Source: Phytophthora hibernalis (taxonomy: Eukaryota; Oomycota; Peronosporomycetes; Peronosporales; Peronosporaceae). Taken from it: 64,000 nt of DNA. The stretch lies in assembly GCA_012656075.1 (NCBI GenBank), contig JAAKBF010000324.1, positions 1,178,001 to 1,242,000 of the forward strand, written 5' to 3'. Both the position numbers and the translations under genes were made by a program. Every line of letters begins with the position of its first letter. Positions within the stretch are counted from its first letter, which is position 1. Below, piece by piece: positions 10,374-19,455 of this stretch. The notes below the pieces were generated by a model. The model searched no databases. It was not told the DNA's origin and worked only from the letters and a program-made list of their open reading frames with translations.

Positions 10374-11167
10374 TCGAATTCGGATCGCTAAGACGAGGAA
10401 CGGTGGATCTGGAATCTCAAGAGGTATCTGAGCGGCGACTTGGGGAGCTCTCGCGACGGGAAGCAAAAAATTGCAGCAAGATCGGACACCAGTATGAAGA
10501 AGGCGAAGGAGGCTTGCTCTACTATCACGCAAAAGGCGATGAGTCGGCCGAAAAACGCGATACGATCATGAAGTTGGTTGTCCCAGAAACACTCCGCGAA
10601 CACGTGTTGCACCACTATCACGCGAGTCTGGAAGGAACCCACCAAGGAATCGGCCGGACTTATCAACGGTTACGACGCCATTTCCACTGGCCGGGACTAT
10701 TCCGGAACGTGCACCGCTATGTTGGCGAGTGTACCGGCTGCGAAACGGGAAAAGGGAGACCGACTATCCAAGGCGGGCCACCGGGTAATATCGTGGCAAC
10801 GTACCCGTTCCAAGTTATCGCAATGGTCCGTATCTCATCACTGCCCGCGTCGTATAAAGGGAACACTGAACTCCTCGTGTGGGTCGATTTGTTCACGGGT
10901 TCCGTAATCATGAAGACGAATAACTCCAGAACGGCGCAGACCATCGCGGAGGCGTACAAGGGAACCGTCTTCCGAAGGTTGGGAGCAAGCGAAACCATCC
11001 GGCATGATCGAGAACCGAGCTTCATGTCCGACTTCTTCAGAGCGTTCAATAAACTGATGGGCCAGAAGCAGCGAGCGACCATTGCTTATCGACCGCAGGC
11101 CAACGGAGCTGCAGAACGCATGGTACAAACGATCACAAGGGTGATTGAGATTACATCACGGACGTAG
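10370..11167 (+). CDS. Ty3/gypsy integrase (copy B), nearly complete
   Basis: A 265-residue open frame that reads as one integrase. The HHCC zinc domain lies at residues 70-125 (HHYHASLEGTHQGIGRTYQR ... CTGCETGKG). The core spans residues 150-265, with the first aspartate region LLVWVDLFTGSVIM, the second aspartate in RHDREPSFMSDFF, and the glutamate in YRPQANGAAERMVQ. All catalytic acidic residues can be seen, unlike copy A. A TAG at 11165 truncates it; the frame continues past it towards the chromodomain. As it stands the C-terminal tail is cut off. Confidence 0.8.
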   Translation: MIEFGSLRRGTVDLESQEVSERRLGELSRREAKNCSKIGHQYEEGEGGLLYYHAKGDESAEKRDTIMKLVVPETLREHVLHHYHASLEGTHQGIGRTYQRLRRHFHWPGLFRNVHRYVGECTGCETGKGRPTIQGGPPGNIVATYPFQVIAMVRISSLPASYKGNTELLVWVDLFTGSVIMKTNNSRTAQTIAEAYKGTVFRRLGASETIRHDREPSFMSDFFRAFNKLMGQKQRATIAYRPQANGAAERMVQTITRVIEITSRT

Positions 11168-12084
11168 AGGATGAATACACCGAGCGACTTACCTTCGCGC
11201 TGAATACGGCACATGACCGCATGAGGAACGAAACCCCGTTTTACCTCGTACACGGTTGGGACCCCGATCCACATTGGAGGCGTCGCTTGCAGTCAGCAAC
11301 ACGTCACGTCACGACGCAGACGCCAGACGGTGGAGGCTGCGGATCCAACGACACTACAAGGCAGCACGAGCACAAGCGTTAGAATTGATCCGGGACGCGG
11401 TCAACACCCGAGCCCGTCTCCAAAACGAAATCGCGACGGAACATCCGATCGAGGCCGGTTCACAAGTGTGATTGTACATGGATCGGGTTAAACCGGGCTA
11501 CGCACGCAAACTCGCACACATGTGGCACGGCTTATTTTGCGTAGTGGAGCTCGTAGATACATACGTCGCACGTCTCTAGGTTAGGTGCACGCCGTACCTG
11601 TTGTACCCGAACGTGCACTTCTCCAAGTTGAAACCTGTCCGTCAATTCCCGTCGCGGCCCGCGCTGTCACTCACCGTGCCCACCGACGAGAGATTTGATT
11701 TTGACGAAGAGTTTCTCCAGGGAGACAGCTGGGGAATGCGTGACCTGGGGGAAGACGTACATGAGGTGGAACAAATACTGGATATGCGCGACGGACGCCA
11801 CCCAATATGGGCGGACACGACGCGAGTTCGAGGTGAAGTGGAAGGGGTACCCAGACGCGTCGTGGGTCGACGAACAGGATCTCAACTGTGGGGACTACTG
11901 TACGATTTTCTGCGGCAACGAACGGGTCGGAACCGGTTCGGCGTCATGCAATCGCATGAAAACGCGGGCGCGACGGAAGCCGGTGCAGCAGAACCCGATG
12001 CGACGGGGTAGACGTCCGAGGGCGCGAGGTAAGTCGACGGGGTGGCCGTCGACAGGAGGAACGGATGGGAACTCCACGTCGTGA
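11168..12084 (+). pseudogene. Integrase tail and chromodomain (copy B)
   Basis: Downstream of the premature stop, fragments in different frames continue the integrase tail (DRVKPGYARKLAHMWHG near 11480-11530; YPNVHFSKLKPV near 11605-11640). An acidic linker (RFDFDEEFLQGDSW) and a chromodomain (EFEVKWKGYPDASWVDEQDL, about 11828-11887) follow, then a basic tail. The linker and the chromodomain core lie in different frames, so at least one frameshift separates them near 11700-11820. Confidence 0.65.
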
Positions 12085-12085
12085 C

Positions 12086-12330
12086 AGGACCACATCAGAG
12101 AGCGTCGGGAAGACGTAGGTGAAGTCGGTGGAGAGGCCGCCGATGGGAGGAACGGAGGAACGCTTGTCTGGGAGAGGCCAGATTGAGAAGTGATGATGGG
12201 GAAGTCTGGAGGGCCGGCTTGTTGGCTGAAGATGGGACGATGAAGGGTCGTCTCATAAAAAGATCACAAAAGAAAACGAAGACCAAGGCACGAGTGGTAA
12301 AGGAGCGGCAGAAAGGCGCGCCAACGCGGT
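12086..12330. other. No recognisable gene
   Basis: GC-rich sequence between copy B and the minus-strand gag-like region. Short open frames exist on both strands, but none has a recognisable motif. Confidence 0.4.
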
Positions 12331-12332
12331 AT

Positions 12333-12950
12333 TCATGGCAGTCGAGGAGGATGCCTCCGCGGCTTCGAGGGGGCGGACAACTGCGCGACGCGAGATCGTT
12401 CTTTCTCCAACTCTGCAGCCGTAGCCTCAGCCGCCTCGCATGTCACTTCTGCTAACACGCGGTATCGAGTTGCCCACTCTTCGGCGCGACCTGCTTGCGT
12501 CCGCAGAGTGCCCTCGGCGTCTAACAGGCTAGCATTCTCCGTTGTCAAGCACTCCACGCGGTCGTTTCACTGGCTGACGGTCGATGAGACCAGGTCATAC
12601 CCTTCGCGCACTCGCCGGAGCAGGGAGAGGTTACGGTCGTGCAATGAAGCGGCGTGTACAGTCAGTCCGACGTTGGCGGCGAACGACATGTCCAGTTGAA
12701 CGCGGAGTTGCTGCGCGTCATGCCCAGAGCGTTGGTGTCGTTGATCAGCGCGCCGACGGACGGAATGGGATCGCCTGGACCAGGAATCTGGACGGTAGGC
12801 GCCGGAGGGACCACCAGCGGACGCCTGCCAGAGGCACATATTGCACACCGGGTCGAAGCGAGGTCCCCGGTGTCTAAGGACTCGGTGCCATCGCTGTCGC
12901 TGTCCTGAGATGTCGTCATGAACGGCGAGTATACCAGACAACGCAAGACG
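12333..12950 (-). pseudogene. Gag-like coiled-coil N-terminal region of a retroelement
   Basis: Reading 12946 to 12333 on the minus strand, an acidic Ser/Thr-rich start (TTSQDSDSDGTESLDTGD) is followed by a CAIC segment and a proline-rich linker. After a frame change near 12670 there is a heptad-rich stretch (SLLRRVREGYDLVSS ... RVECLTTENASLLDAEG ... AAELEKERSRVAQL) that would form a coiled coil. Such acidic, coiled-coil N-termini occur in oomycete Ty3/gypsy Gag proteins. The adjacent LTR-like DNA at 13150-13930 would then be its 5' LTR. Frame breaks near 12557 and 12670 disable it. No CCHC knuckle is seen, so the gag assignment is an inference. Confidence 0.45.
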
Positions 12951-13149
12951 AGACGGTGAGCAGGCTAACGGTAAGACGGGTTCTGCCGCGATGCACTCAC
13001 CTGGGGTGTGCGCGTACGCGCCTGCGGGGCGGACGTGGAAAAGCGGACCGTCGGAGGGCGGCACAACGCTGAATGTCGTCGAGAAGCGGAGTGCCGGAGA
13101 ACGACGAAGTCGAGCAGACCTATTGATGGATGTCGACATGAAGCGACGG

Positions 13150-13930
13150 GAAAACAGAATTTTCTGCAGAAAAGACGGTGTCGGATTGCTTCCCGTTTAC
13201 ATACAACCGCGGGATAAGGCCTGTGACATGGGGAGTCTCGATCGGAGGCAATGTTTACGCCCCGACCGACGGACCTCGATCTGGCAACTCGACGGACCCC
13301 GATCTAACAACTGATAAAACCCCGATCCAGCAACTCGGAAGACCCCGATCAAGCAACTCAACCGACCCCGATGTGACAATGCGGTCACGTGATCAGGGCA
13401 AATCAGGACAGCGATGATGGGTAAGCACGATGGGAAGTGATAGGAAGAAAGCCAGAGAACCAACGAGTGGCGAGGGAGGCACTGATAGGATAGGACAACA
13501 TAAGTATCAGTCCCGAATTCTCTTTGTGATACGCAAGTGGATTTCCTTCGTTCCAAGAGCCAGCAGCCTCGACCGAGAAGAGCACCAAGATGAATCGGCC
13601 CCGTCGTCCGCTGCTGGATCGGTATACTCAACCCCCAACATCCCGTGCCCAATAGGAGGTACACGTTAAACGATACCGTCCAGGCGTTGCTGATAACCTG
13701 ACGCCGAAGACGAAGAACGCACTGGACCGATAACGCCGTGCACAACCGAGGAAACGCCGACCCGATAACGCCGCACGCCCGAGGTCAACGAGGAGCGTAC
13801 GTCGTCGCGCACGAGCGAGACGTCAGAGCAAGAGCGACGCAGAGCAAGGAGAATCCGCGCTGTGCCTGAGAAGCACACTTCAAGGTTCCTAACCAACTTG
13901 GATCACACCCCACCCAGATATACGCTACTC
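13150..13930. other. LTR-like noncoding region
   Basis: This stretch has no convincing gene on either strand. It lies immediately upstream (minus-strand sense) of the gag-like frame and holds a short tandem repeat. Its size and position suit an LTR plus leader, but I could not find matching copies or a primer binding site. Confidence 0.3.
13271..13382. repeat. ~23-bp degenerate tandem repeat (about 5 units)
   Basis: Units share the core GACCCCGATC followed by AGCAACTC or variants. They begin at 13271 and recur roughly every 23 bp to about 13382. They are imperfect, so probably old. Confidence 0.75.
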
Positions 13931-13944
13931 AAACAACTGGGAAT

Positions 13945-14539
13945 TTGCCCGACGATAGCGCGGGGGTTGTGCGAGGACGACTTTGCAGATTTCTGCTAAG
14001 GCGCTACTCCACATCTCTTGTTGAGCCGGCAAGTGTGCTGGACTTCACTGCAAAAGAGTGCCTTAGCGACGATATAATGCAGATGGTGCTGACGAAGAAG
14101 CTTGGCTTCGACTCTAACATCGTCATATTGGATGCCTCAACCATCGGCGTCGTCGTAGAAGGAAATATCAGTGCAGACAGACAATCTATTCGGCGAGCAT
14201 TGTCAGGGATGTCAAAGGGAAGGTGCCTGTAACGGCAACCATTGGTGCTCTGTGATGACAGATTCCGAAAAGGGCAAGATATTCATCTACGATTCTAGCG
14301 CGTCTTCATATACGCTTGGGGTTCGCGCCGTAGCCCAAACGCTGGCCACCCTTCTACCAAGAGGGATGACACAGGATTTCGTGTTCAAAACTTCGTTGGA
14401 AATTCAGACGGATAGCTAAAATTGCGGAGTGTACGTCCTACTCGCCTTTGAGATGTTTTGCGGAGGTGAGCCGCTCGACCATTTGGACAAGAAGACGCTG
14501 CAGTGTCTTCGATACCGCTTTCTTTGCATGTGCGTATAA
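13945..14539 (+). pseudogene. Ulp1/C48-like cysteine protease, broken
   Basis: The C-terminal part matches the Ulp1 (SUMO protease, peptidase C48) fold. It has the histidine in NGNHWCSVM (about 14231-14257), the aspartate in IFIYDSSAS, the oxyanion glutamine in QTDS, and the nucleophile in NCGVYVLLAFEMF (14420-14458). A TAA at 14417-14419 sits directly between QTDS and NCG, so the catalytic cysteine would not be made. A frameshift near 14220 joins two frames. The N-terminal region (13945-14230) has no named motif. Ulp1-like domains are often carried by DNA transposons in oomycetes and plants, so a transposon passenger is likely; a host deSUMOylase pseudogene is the alternative. Confidence 0.65.
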
Positions 14540-15185
14540 GGATAATTTCGCATGAATATTCTACAGCTAACGACGACTCTATTTGCAGTACAGCATTCCT
14601 TCCACTGCGGATAAGTCGTCTGATAACTGAATACTGAATGCCAAGATCTTGGTCGGTCGTATTGCCAACAGTTGAATGATTTGCAGCAGGTTTTCCCGTA
14701 GTCTATTTGAGAGGCTGGCATAATTTACTTAAGTTATCTAAATTATCCTATTTCAGATTGTTATCCCAACATATCCCTCATGACATCCCTCCTGCGGATT
14801 TCCCGCGATTTTTCAAATTTGACCAACTTGGCAACATTGCAGAGTCATTGGCTGAAAAGTTCGCAATAAGACCTTTTCAACGATACCCCGTGGTTAAGTT
14901 GAATGCTTTTGGTCGATCCAACCCGATTTAGCAAAAATTTCCGACCGACCGACAGACCGCTGAAAAAGGCGGGTTGTTACAGGCAATGCGTGTTAATACC
15001 ACTACGATTACAAACTTGAAGTTGTCACCCTGTATCGTTTTCGTTAGCGAGGTACTGCGTTGTTGTCACTAAACTTCTTTGGCTAACAACATCTTATGAT
15101 CTTGTCGAATCACCCTATAGAGCCCGTTCGCGGTCTGCTTCCAGTCATTCAAATTTACAGGTTCACGGCAGCACTATTGAGTGCT
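14540..15185. other. No recognisable gene
   Basis: AT-richer sequence between the Ulp1-like remnant and the effector locus. The small open frame at 14707-14931 has no recognisable motif. No repeat with clear ends was found. Confidence 0.4.
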
Positions 15186-15264
15186 ATGATGATCAAGACA
15201 TTCACTTCGTCATCCTCGCCACTGCTTCGTTGCGGTATGACTAAGTGAATGTCTTGATCATCAT
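15186..15264. repeat. 27-bp inverted repeat (hairpin) overlapping the effector stop codon
   Basis: The left arm 15186-15212 and right arm 15238-15264 are complementary over 27 bases with one mismatch, separated by a 25-base loop. The right arm covers the TGA stop (minus strand, 15261-15263) of the RXLR gene, so the effector mRNA would carry a strong stem-loop at the start of its 3' UTR. Confidence 0.9.
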
Positions 15265-15719
15265 GGTTTGCTGTACGCGAGTAGTAGACCTAGGTAGCCC
15301 TCACAGGTCTGGAAAGATGGGTTGGAAAGGATCCTTCCTACTCCCCCAGTGTCAAGTTTGAGCAACTTGAAAACATCGTCAATCGACAGTCCCTTGTTCA
15401 GCCACTGTCGCACAACATGGTATTCTCCTTTTTGTGTTCCTCTGAACCCAGTAGCGCACCCGAACAGTGTCGATGATTTTTGCACTCCTCGCTTCAGCAA
15501 GCTTGGAAGCGTTGCACCAACAGGGACCCTCTCTTCATCACTAAGTATTTCGTTGGCCCTGAGAAGCCTTTTGGCGGGGACGTAGGGTGGTTTGGCAGAG
15601 AGTGAATGAACCGCAGCGACCTTGATTGCCTTTTCATTCACCGATGCCACGACCGCGCTGACACTCGCCACCAAGGCTGAAACCACAAGCAGAGCAATGA
15701 AGAGCAACCGCATGGTCAA
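15261..15719 (-). CDS. RXLR-EER secreted effector candidate
   Basis: An intact 152-residue protein, the clearest host-type gene in the window. Residues 1-22 form a hydrophobic signal peptide ending near VSA. The host-translocation motif RLLR is at residues 51-54 and the acidic DEER motif at 61-64, in the spacing typical of Phytophthora RXLR effectors. The C-terminal domain (about 95-150) has the pattern W(106)LNKGLSIDDVFKLLKL ... NPSF ... GYLGLLLAY, resembling the helical W/Y/L repeats of this superfamily. The second ATG (codon 3) could also serve as start. RXLR proteins are secreted and act inside plant cells, commonly on immunity. The target of this one is unknown. It lies about 0.5 kb from a Maverick-like element in repeat-rich DNA, as is common for such genes. 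No intron is needed. Confidence 0.9.
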   Translation of the reverse strand: MTMRLLFIALLVVSALVASVSAVVASVNEKAIKVAAVHSLSAKPPYVPAKRLLRANEILSDEERVPVGATLPSLLKRGVQKSSTLFGCATGFRGTQKGEYHVVRQWLNKGLSIDDVFKLLKLDTGGVGRILSNPSFQTCEGYLGLLLAYSKP

Positions 15720-15735
15720 GCGAGTATTGTCAGTC

Positions 15736-15757
15736 GCTCAATTTTTGAAATGAGGCA
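15736..15757 (-). promoter_or_regulatory. Oomycete-type initiator upstream of the RXLR gene
   Basis: On the minus strand the sequence GCCTCATTTCAAAAATTGAG contains TCATTTC, matching the oomycete initiator core TCATTYY, followed by an A/T-rich flanking element. The core lies about 28-34 bases upstream of the first ATG, consistent with the very short 5' UTRs of Phytophthora genes. Assignment is by consensus only. Confidence 0.55.
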
Positions 15758-15982
15758 CCTGACCGCATCCTCCCGGAGCTGACATCTGCTCGAACTGCAC
15801 ACTGTATCCCTTGGATTCCAACATGGAATTTCCAAGTTGGAAGGTGACCCAACATTGTACAGAGGCAATCATGAATTACAGGTCTATATATATTGAATCC
15901 GTTAATTACGTACAACAGTGGAACACATTAATGACGTCGCGAGTTAATAAGTAACTCCGAGATTCCTGCATCTTAAGGACTA

Positions 15983-16144
15983 CAGAGTTCCCCGGCAAAG
16001 GGAGAACCGTAATCAGTTATTTACCTTGCCAAATAAGTACATTTGGAGAAAGCCTTGCTCTACCGCGATACAAATCCGTTTGCAAATCTTTTAACCTGGA
16101 AAAGTTTATTGGTCCCACCTTTCTCCCTTTGTCGGGGAACTCTG
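15983..16144. mobile_element. 162-bp MITE with TA target duplication
   Basis: The ends are inverted repeats of about 24 bp (CAGAGTTCCCCGGCAAAGGG at the left; its complement with one change at the right, 16121-16144). TA dinucleotides flank it at 15981-15982 and 16145-16146. Size, inverted repeats and TA duplication fit a non-autonomous Tc1/mariner-type element. It has no coding capacity and lies between the effector promoter and the Maverick-like element. Confidence 0.85.
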
Positions 16145-16247
16145 TATCTTGCATATCTGGTGGATTGTGTCGTATAAAAAGGACGAAAGCCCTTTTGCAG
16201 TTTGTTGTCCACATGAATTACCTATATGTATAATATGGTGTTCGTAC

Positions 16248-16253
16248 CACATA
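16248..16253. other. Target-site duplication, left copy (CACATA)
   Basis: The six bases directly before the left terminus of the Maverick-like element match the six bases directly after its right terminus (29129-29134). Confidence 0.9.
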
Positions 16254-17110
16254 AGTAGTAATATCTAGCAATTATCCCGAGTATTTTTTAATTTCGCCTT
16301 TTCTTACGCTTATTTAATACCGTATAATACTTCTTTGATCCGACAACATCTTATATCCGACAACGCCCAGCAGCCAATTAAATCACAGCAAATTGCACTA
16401 GTGAAAACTACTTCTTTAATCCGACTGTACCACTAGTGGACCAATATTACGGCTGTCACCACCATTCACTGCACTCTTGCAAGTGCACAACTTGCTCCAC
16501 GACCAGGAAGGCCGTCGCCGTCCCAATTAGATGCTGCCGCTTCTTGGCAACACGCTCGATGCGATGTTCTACCAAAAGGAGCGGTTGTGGAGCTGGATAG
16601 CGGAGCAGAGCAACCTTAGTGACGGCAAACCCTGGGTTCTCATCATACCCTGGGGGCAAAGGAGCACTTGTAAGGCAGCTGAAGCTCCGCACCGAACCCT
16701 ACCGGACTGTGCTATTAATAGCAAATTTTAAAATCAACGATTCCAAAGCCAGAACAACATGTCAGCAATGTTAGCGAAGTTCTACATGGGCTCGGCGTTC
16801 GCTTGTGGGATGGGCATGTACCCCTTCCCTCCAGAACGCGAGTATGCCAACCAATTTTCATTTTGACGAGGTTTTCTTTAAAATAGATTTTTGATAATCA
16901 TATCGTACGAAGATTGCAATCTTGCCAACGCTCACTTGCCCTACACCTATTCGAAGATTTGGTGTCGGATCAAAGAAGTATTATACGGTAAGCAGAAAAG
17001 GTTTAGGCGTACCTATTAAACAGGGGTGTTGCAAAAGGCGCGACCTCTCGACCACCTGAGAGCGCGAGAAACATCCAACGCTTCAGCAGCAGGTTCAAAT
17101 CATCTCGACC
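16254..17110. repeat. Left terminal inverted repeat of the Maverick-like element (interrupted)
   Basis: It matches the complement of 28953-29128. With the nested 669-bp element and one TA copy removed, the left repeat is 186 bp, and the right repeat is 176 bp. A single 10-bp indel (around 17052-17062) explains the difference. The AG...CT termini are those expected for Polintons. Confidence 0.9.
16320..16988. mobile_element. 669-bp TA-flanked inverted-repeat element inside the left TIR
   Basis: The termini CCGTATAATACTTCTTTGAT... are inverted over at least 26 bp (16320-16345 versus 16963-16988). TA flanks both sides (16318-16319 and 16989-16990). The right TIR at 29070-29090 shows the uninterrupted site, with a single TA in the same context, so the insertion is later and precise. 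No transposase is recognised: the overlapping open frames at 16456-16731 on both strands have no known motif. It is best described as a non-autonomous Tc1/mariner- or pogo-type element. Confidence 0.9.
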
Positions 17111-17120
17111 AGTCAGACAA

Positions 17121-17318
17121 GAATAGTGGACTTTATCAACGCGAATAGTGATGTTTATTGATAGCAGCATAATCGATAACAGCACTTAGTATGATCAGAA
17201 TAGTGATGTTTATTGATTGCACAATGCGAATAGTATACTTTATTGATACCGGTAGCACCATAATTGATAACAGCCTTTTGTATGACCAGAATAGTGTACT
17301 TTATTGATTGCACCACGC
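17121..17318. repeat. Subterminal degenerate tandem repeats next to the left TIR
   Basis: The motif GAATAGTG followed by TTTATTGAT recurs at 17121, 17143, 17198, 17228 and 17289. Positions 17143-17227 and 17228-17318 form two diverged copies of an 86-91-bp compound unit. No counterpart is seen inside the right TIR. Confidence 0.8.
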
Positions 17319-17450
17319 GAAGCGTCGCGCAGTAGTTTTCTGCGAATCGCAGTAGTTTTTAGCTGAGACGGGGATGGGTGGTAAAATATCATCATGCAAC
17401 ATGATTTATTATTTTAATCCTGACAAATATAAAGTATATAATATATAAAG

Positions 17451-17675
17451 ATGGCGTACTCAGCAGAACAGTATATACTTAACAAGGAGCGCATAAAAGC
17501 TGCCCAAAAGCGCTACTATCTAAAGACGAGAGAAACGCGTATCGCTAAGCAGCGGGAATATGATGACAAGCACCGAGATCAAATAAAAGCGCAAAAGCGC
17601 AAAATGTAGGCGGCAAAGAGACAAAACGACCTTAAGCAAAAAGAAATCGAACTTAACAAAAACGAACTTAATTAA
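17451..17675 (+). pseudogene. Small basic coiled protein at the left end of the Maverick-like element
   Basis: An ATG at 17451 opens a 74-codon frame rich in Lys, Arg, Gln and Glu (for example QKRYYLKTRETRIAKQREY), which would form a basic helix. An in-frame TAG at 17607-17609 interrupts it after 52 residues, and the frame then runs on to TAA at 17673-17675 with the same composition, so one nonsense change broke it. Small basic helical proteins are common in virus-like elements and could bind DNA. I cannot name the family. It is too short for homology by eye. Confidence 0.5.
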
Positions 17676-17716
17676 TTATTTAATTTTTCAGATTGTTTGT
17701 ATTTGACTATCATTTA

Positions 17717-18044
17717 AGAAAGTGCTTACGTAGACCAAATATCTCGTTAAAGCCAGGCGAATAACCCTAGTACCTGAAAAGCAACCAAAGTCGCCGGCTT
17801 CGGCCGGCGAGATCAAGCGCAGCGCGTAGCGCTGCAAGACTAGGGTCAAATCAACGGGCTTGGCCAGAGAGGTTAAGCATCGACGTGTGAAGCGAAGTCT
17901 TCGTGCGGTGTGCTAAACCTCGACATTTGCCACGCCACTCCCCGGAGACGAGGTTTAGAGGTCAGGGTACAGTTGCTGTAAGAGGTGCTTACTTGCAGGA
18001 TAGTGGGTTTTATGTCCATATAGTTGGTCTACGTAACGAGTGCC
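17717..18044. repeat. 328-bp dispersed repeat, copy 1
   Basis: It is nearly identical to 30018-30345, also 328 bp. The termini contain an inverted 17-bp block (TTACGTAGACCAACTAT type). It includes GC-rich internal palindromes (GCCGGCTTCGGCCGGC and CAGCGCGTAGCGCTG). The flanks show an imperfect direct repeat (ATCATTTA versus ATCATATA). It is probably a MITE, inserted between the small basic gene and the polymerase gene. Confidence 0.8.
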
Positions 18045-19090
18045 ATCATATAAAGTCAGTTGATCCTGAGATAAAAGTCAATAATATAAAGACGAGCTCA
18101 CGAGTAAAAATATAAAACCAGGAATATATAGAGAGCATGTTTGCCTACGAGCTTGAAGGACTAAGACGCTTAATATCCAAACCATCAAATGGGGGAGCAG
18201 CTACCTGGTCAAGGTTCGCAGTAGAACTGGCAAATTAGTATATATTAGTAATATTTCCAGTAAGAGAAACCAGGAACTGGTAGGTAAGCTGTATAAGGTA
18301 TCGATTGATAAATTGAAGAAGAACGTGTCGGCTGACTACACGGTTGACCCTAAATACCGTTTCTATAAAGGTAAAAATATGGAGTCACACCTCTATGAAG
18401 ATATTCAGGCCTCAGAGTTCTATGATAAGCTTGAGAACGTTCTCGCAAGTCAGAAGAATGCCTTTAAAATCAACCCTGCGCTTGGCTATGATCTTATTAG
18501 CAACACCGATGATAGCTTCACTCAATATTGGTACCCTAACATCAAAACACGGCTGTATTTGAGAGACCTGTTGCAATCAATAGCAAGGCAGACATTCGTA
18601 AGAAGGTTATTTCCGAGATTAGGTCGATGGAGTTAGCTGATAAGCTTAAATACCCATCGAGTGGATACAAGCTCAAACCTTTTACAGGATTCAGAATTTT
18701 CATCTATCACCGCGAACATGTTCTTGGAGATAGTCAGGCTGTCATTCCCAAGATCATCCGCGACAACAAGCATGTAATCAACTTTCCTAAGACGAACAAT
18801 AAGTATGTCTTCCATTGTATTGCTTACCACAAACAGTCCGGAGATAAGAAAGACCCACGATTCATTCAGGCTCTGGTGAAGACAGCATTTAAGCGCTACT
18901 GGTCTTGCAAAAGTATTAGCTACAGTCTTAGTCTCTTTCGCAATTTCAAACCGATCGATCTCCTTCAGCTCGATGAGTTAGAGGAATGCTTCCAACTGAG
19001 CATAAATGTTGATTCAATGGATGTCGATAGTGGTAAAATGGACTGCATTCGCTCATCGGACAAAGCATATGAACCAATAAACATTATGGC

Positions 19091-19156
19091 CGTGTTCGTT
19101 GAGCAGATAACACGTATTATTCTGCCACATAATACGTATTATCTCCAACGAACACG
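19091..19156. repeat. Fold-back inverted repeat inside the polymerase gene
   Basis: The left arm 19091-19120 and right arm 19129-19156 are complementary apart from a few mismatches/indels, around an 8-base loop. The right arm's ATACGTATTATCTCC core recurs again at 19168-19182. It marks the left edge of about 350 bases that do not belong to the polymerase reading frame. Confidence 0.8.
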
Positions 19157-19159
19157 TTG

Positions 19160-19455
19160 ACAGATGATACGTATTATCTCCACATAATATGCTTTTTCTC
19201 AGATTAGCCTTTTCGGCATTCTGAAGAACCCATACTGATATTATGTGCTGGGGGTCGCGCCATGGCCTGAAGGGTCGCTCCGTGTCGTGAAGGGTCGCCT
19301 CCATCCCCTTTGGCGTCAGTTACTGCGCCCTTTGGGTACCAGTTACTTCGATGAATGCGACCCCTCGTCCTCAGTATAATTTTAGCGAGCGAACACACGT
19401 AAACTGAAAAGAATGAAGTTGTAAACATACCTTGCTCTCAGAATGCGTTTTGAGA
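19160..19455. other. Foreign segment interrupting the polymerase gene
   Basis: No polymerase frame is readable here. The sequence is more GC-rich than its surroundings and carries the decamer GAAGGGTCGC twice, within 19268-19298. The polymerase reading resumes at about 19460. It is probably an old insertion whose ends I could not define. Confidence 0.45.

Larger units (their letters stand above)
9440..12085 (+). mobile_element. Ty3/gypsy retrotransposon copy B (5' truncated)
   Basis: Plus-strand element from a second gypsy family, diverged from copy A. It starts within an RNase H-like segment, and no RT is visible upstream. It continues with a nearly whole integrase and a C-terminal chromodomain region ending near 12085. 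The missing RT suggests a 5' truncation or a deletion near 9440. Positions 9231-9440 show no gene. Confidence 0.8.

Noticed and set aside
15186..15264. Bacterial-type intrinsic terminator
   Set aside because: The stem lacks a following T-tract in either direction and the gene is from a eukaryote; an inverted repeat of other origin is more likely.
16456..16731. Overlapping plus and minus open frames inside the 669-bp TA element as a possible transposase
   Set aside because: Under 80 residues each and without helix-turn-helix or DDE motifs; the element is better called non-autonomous.
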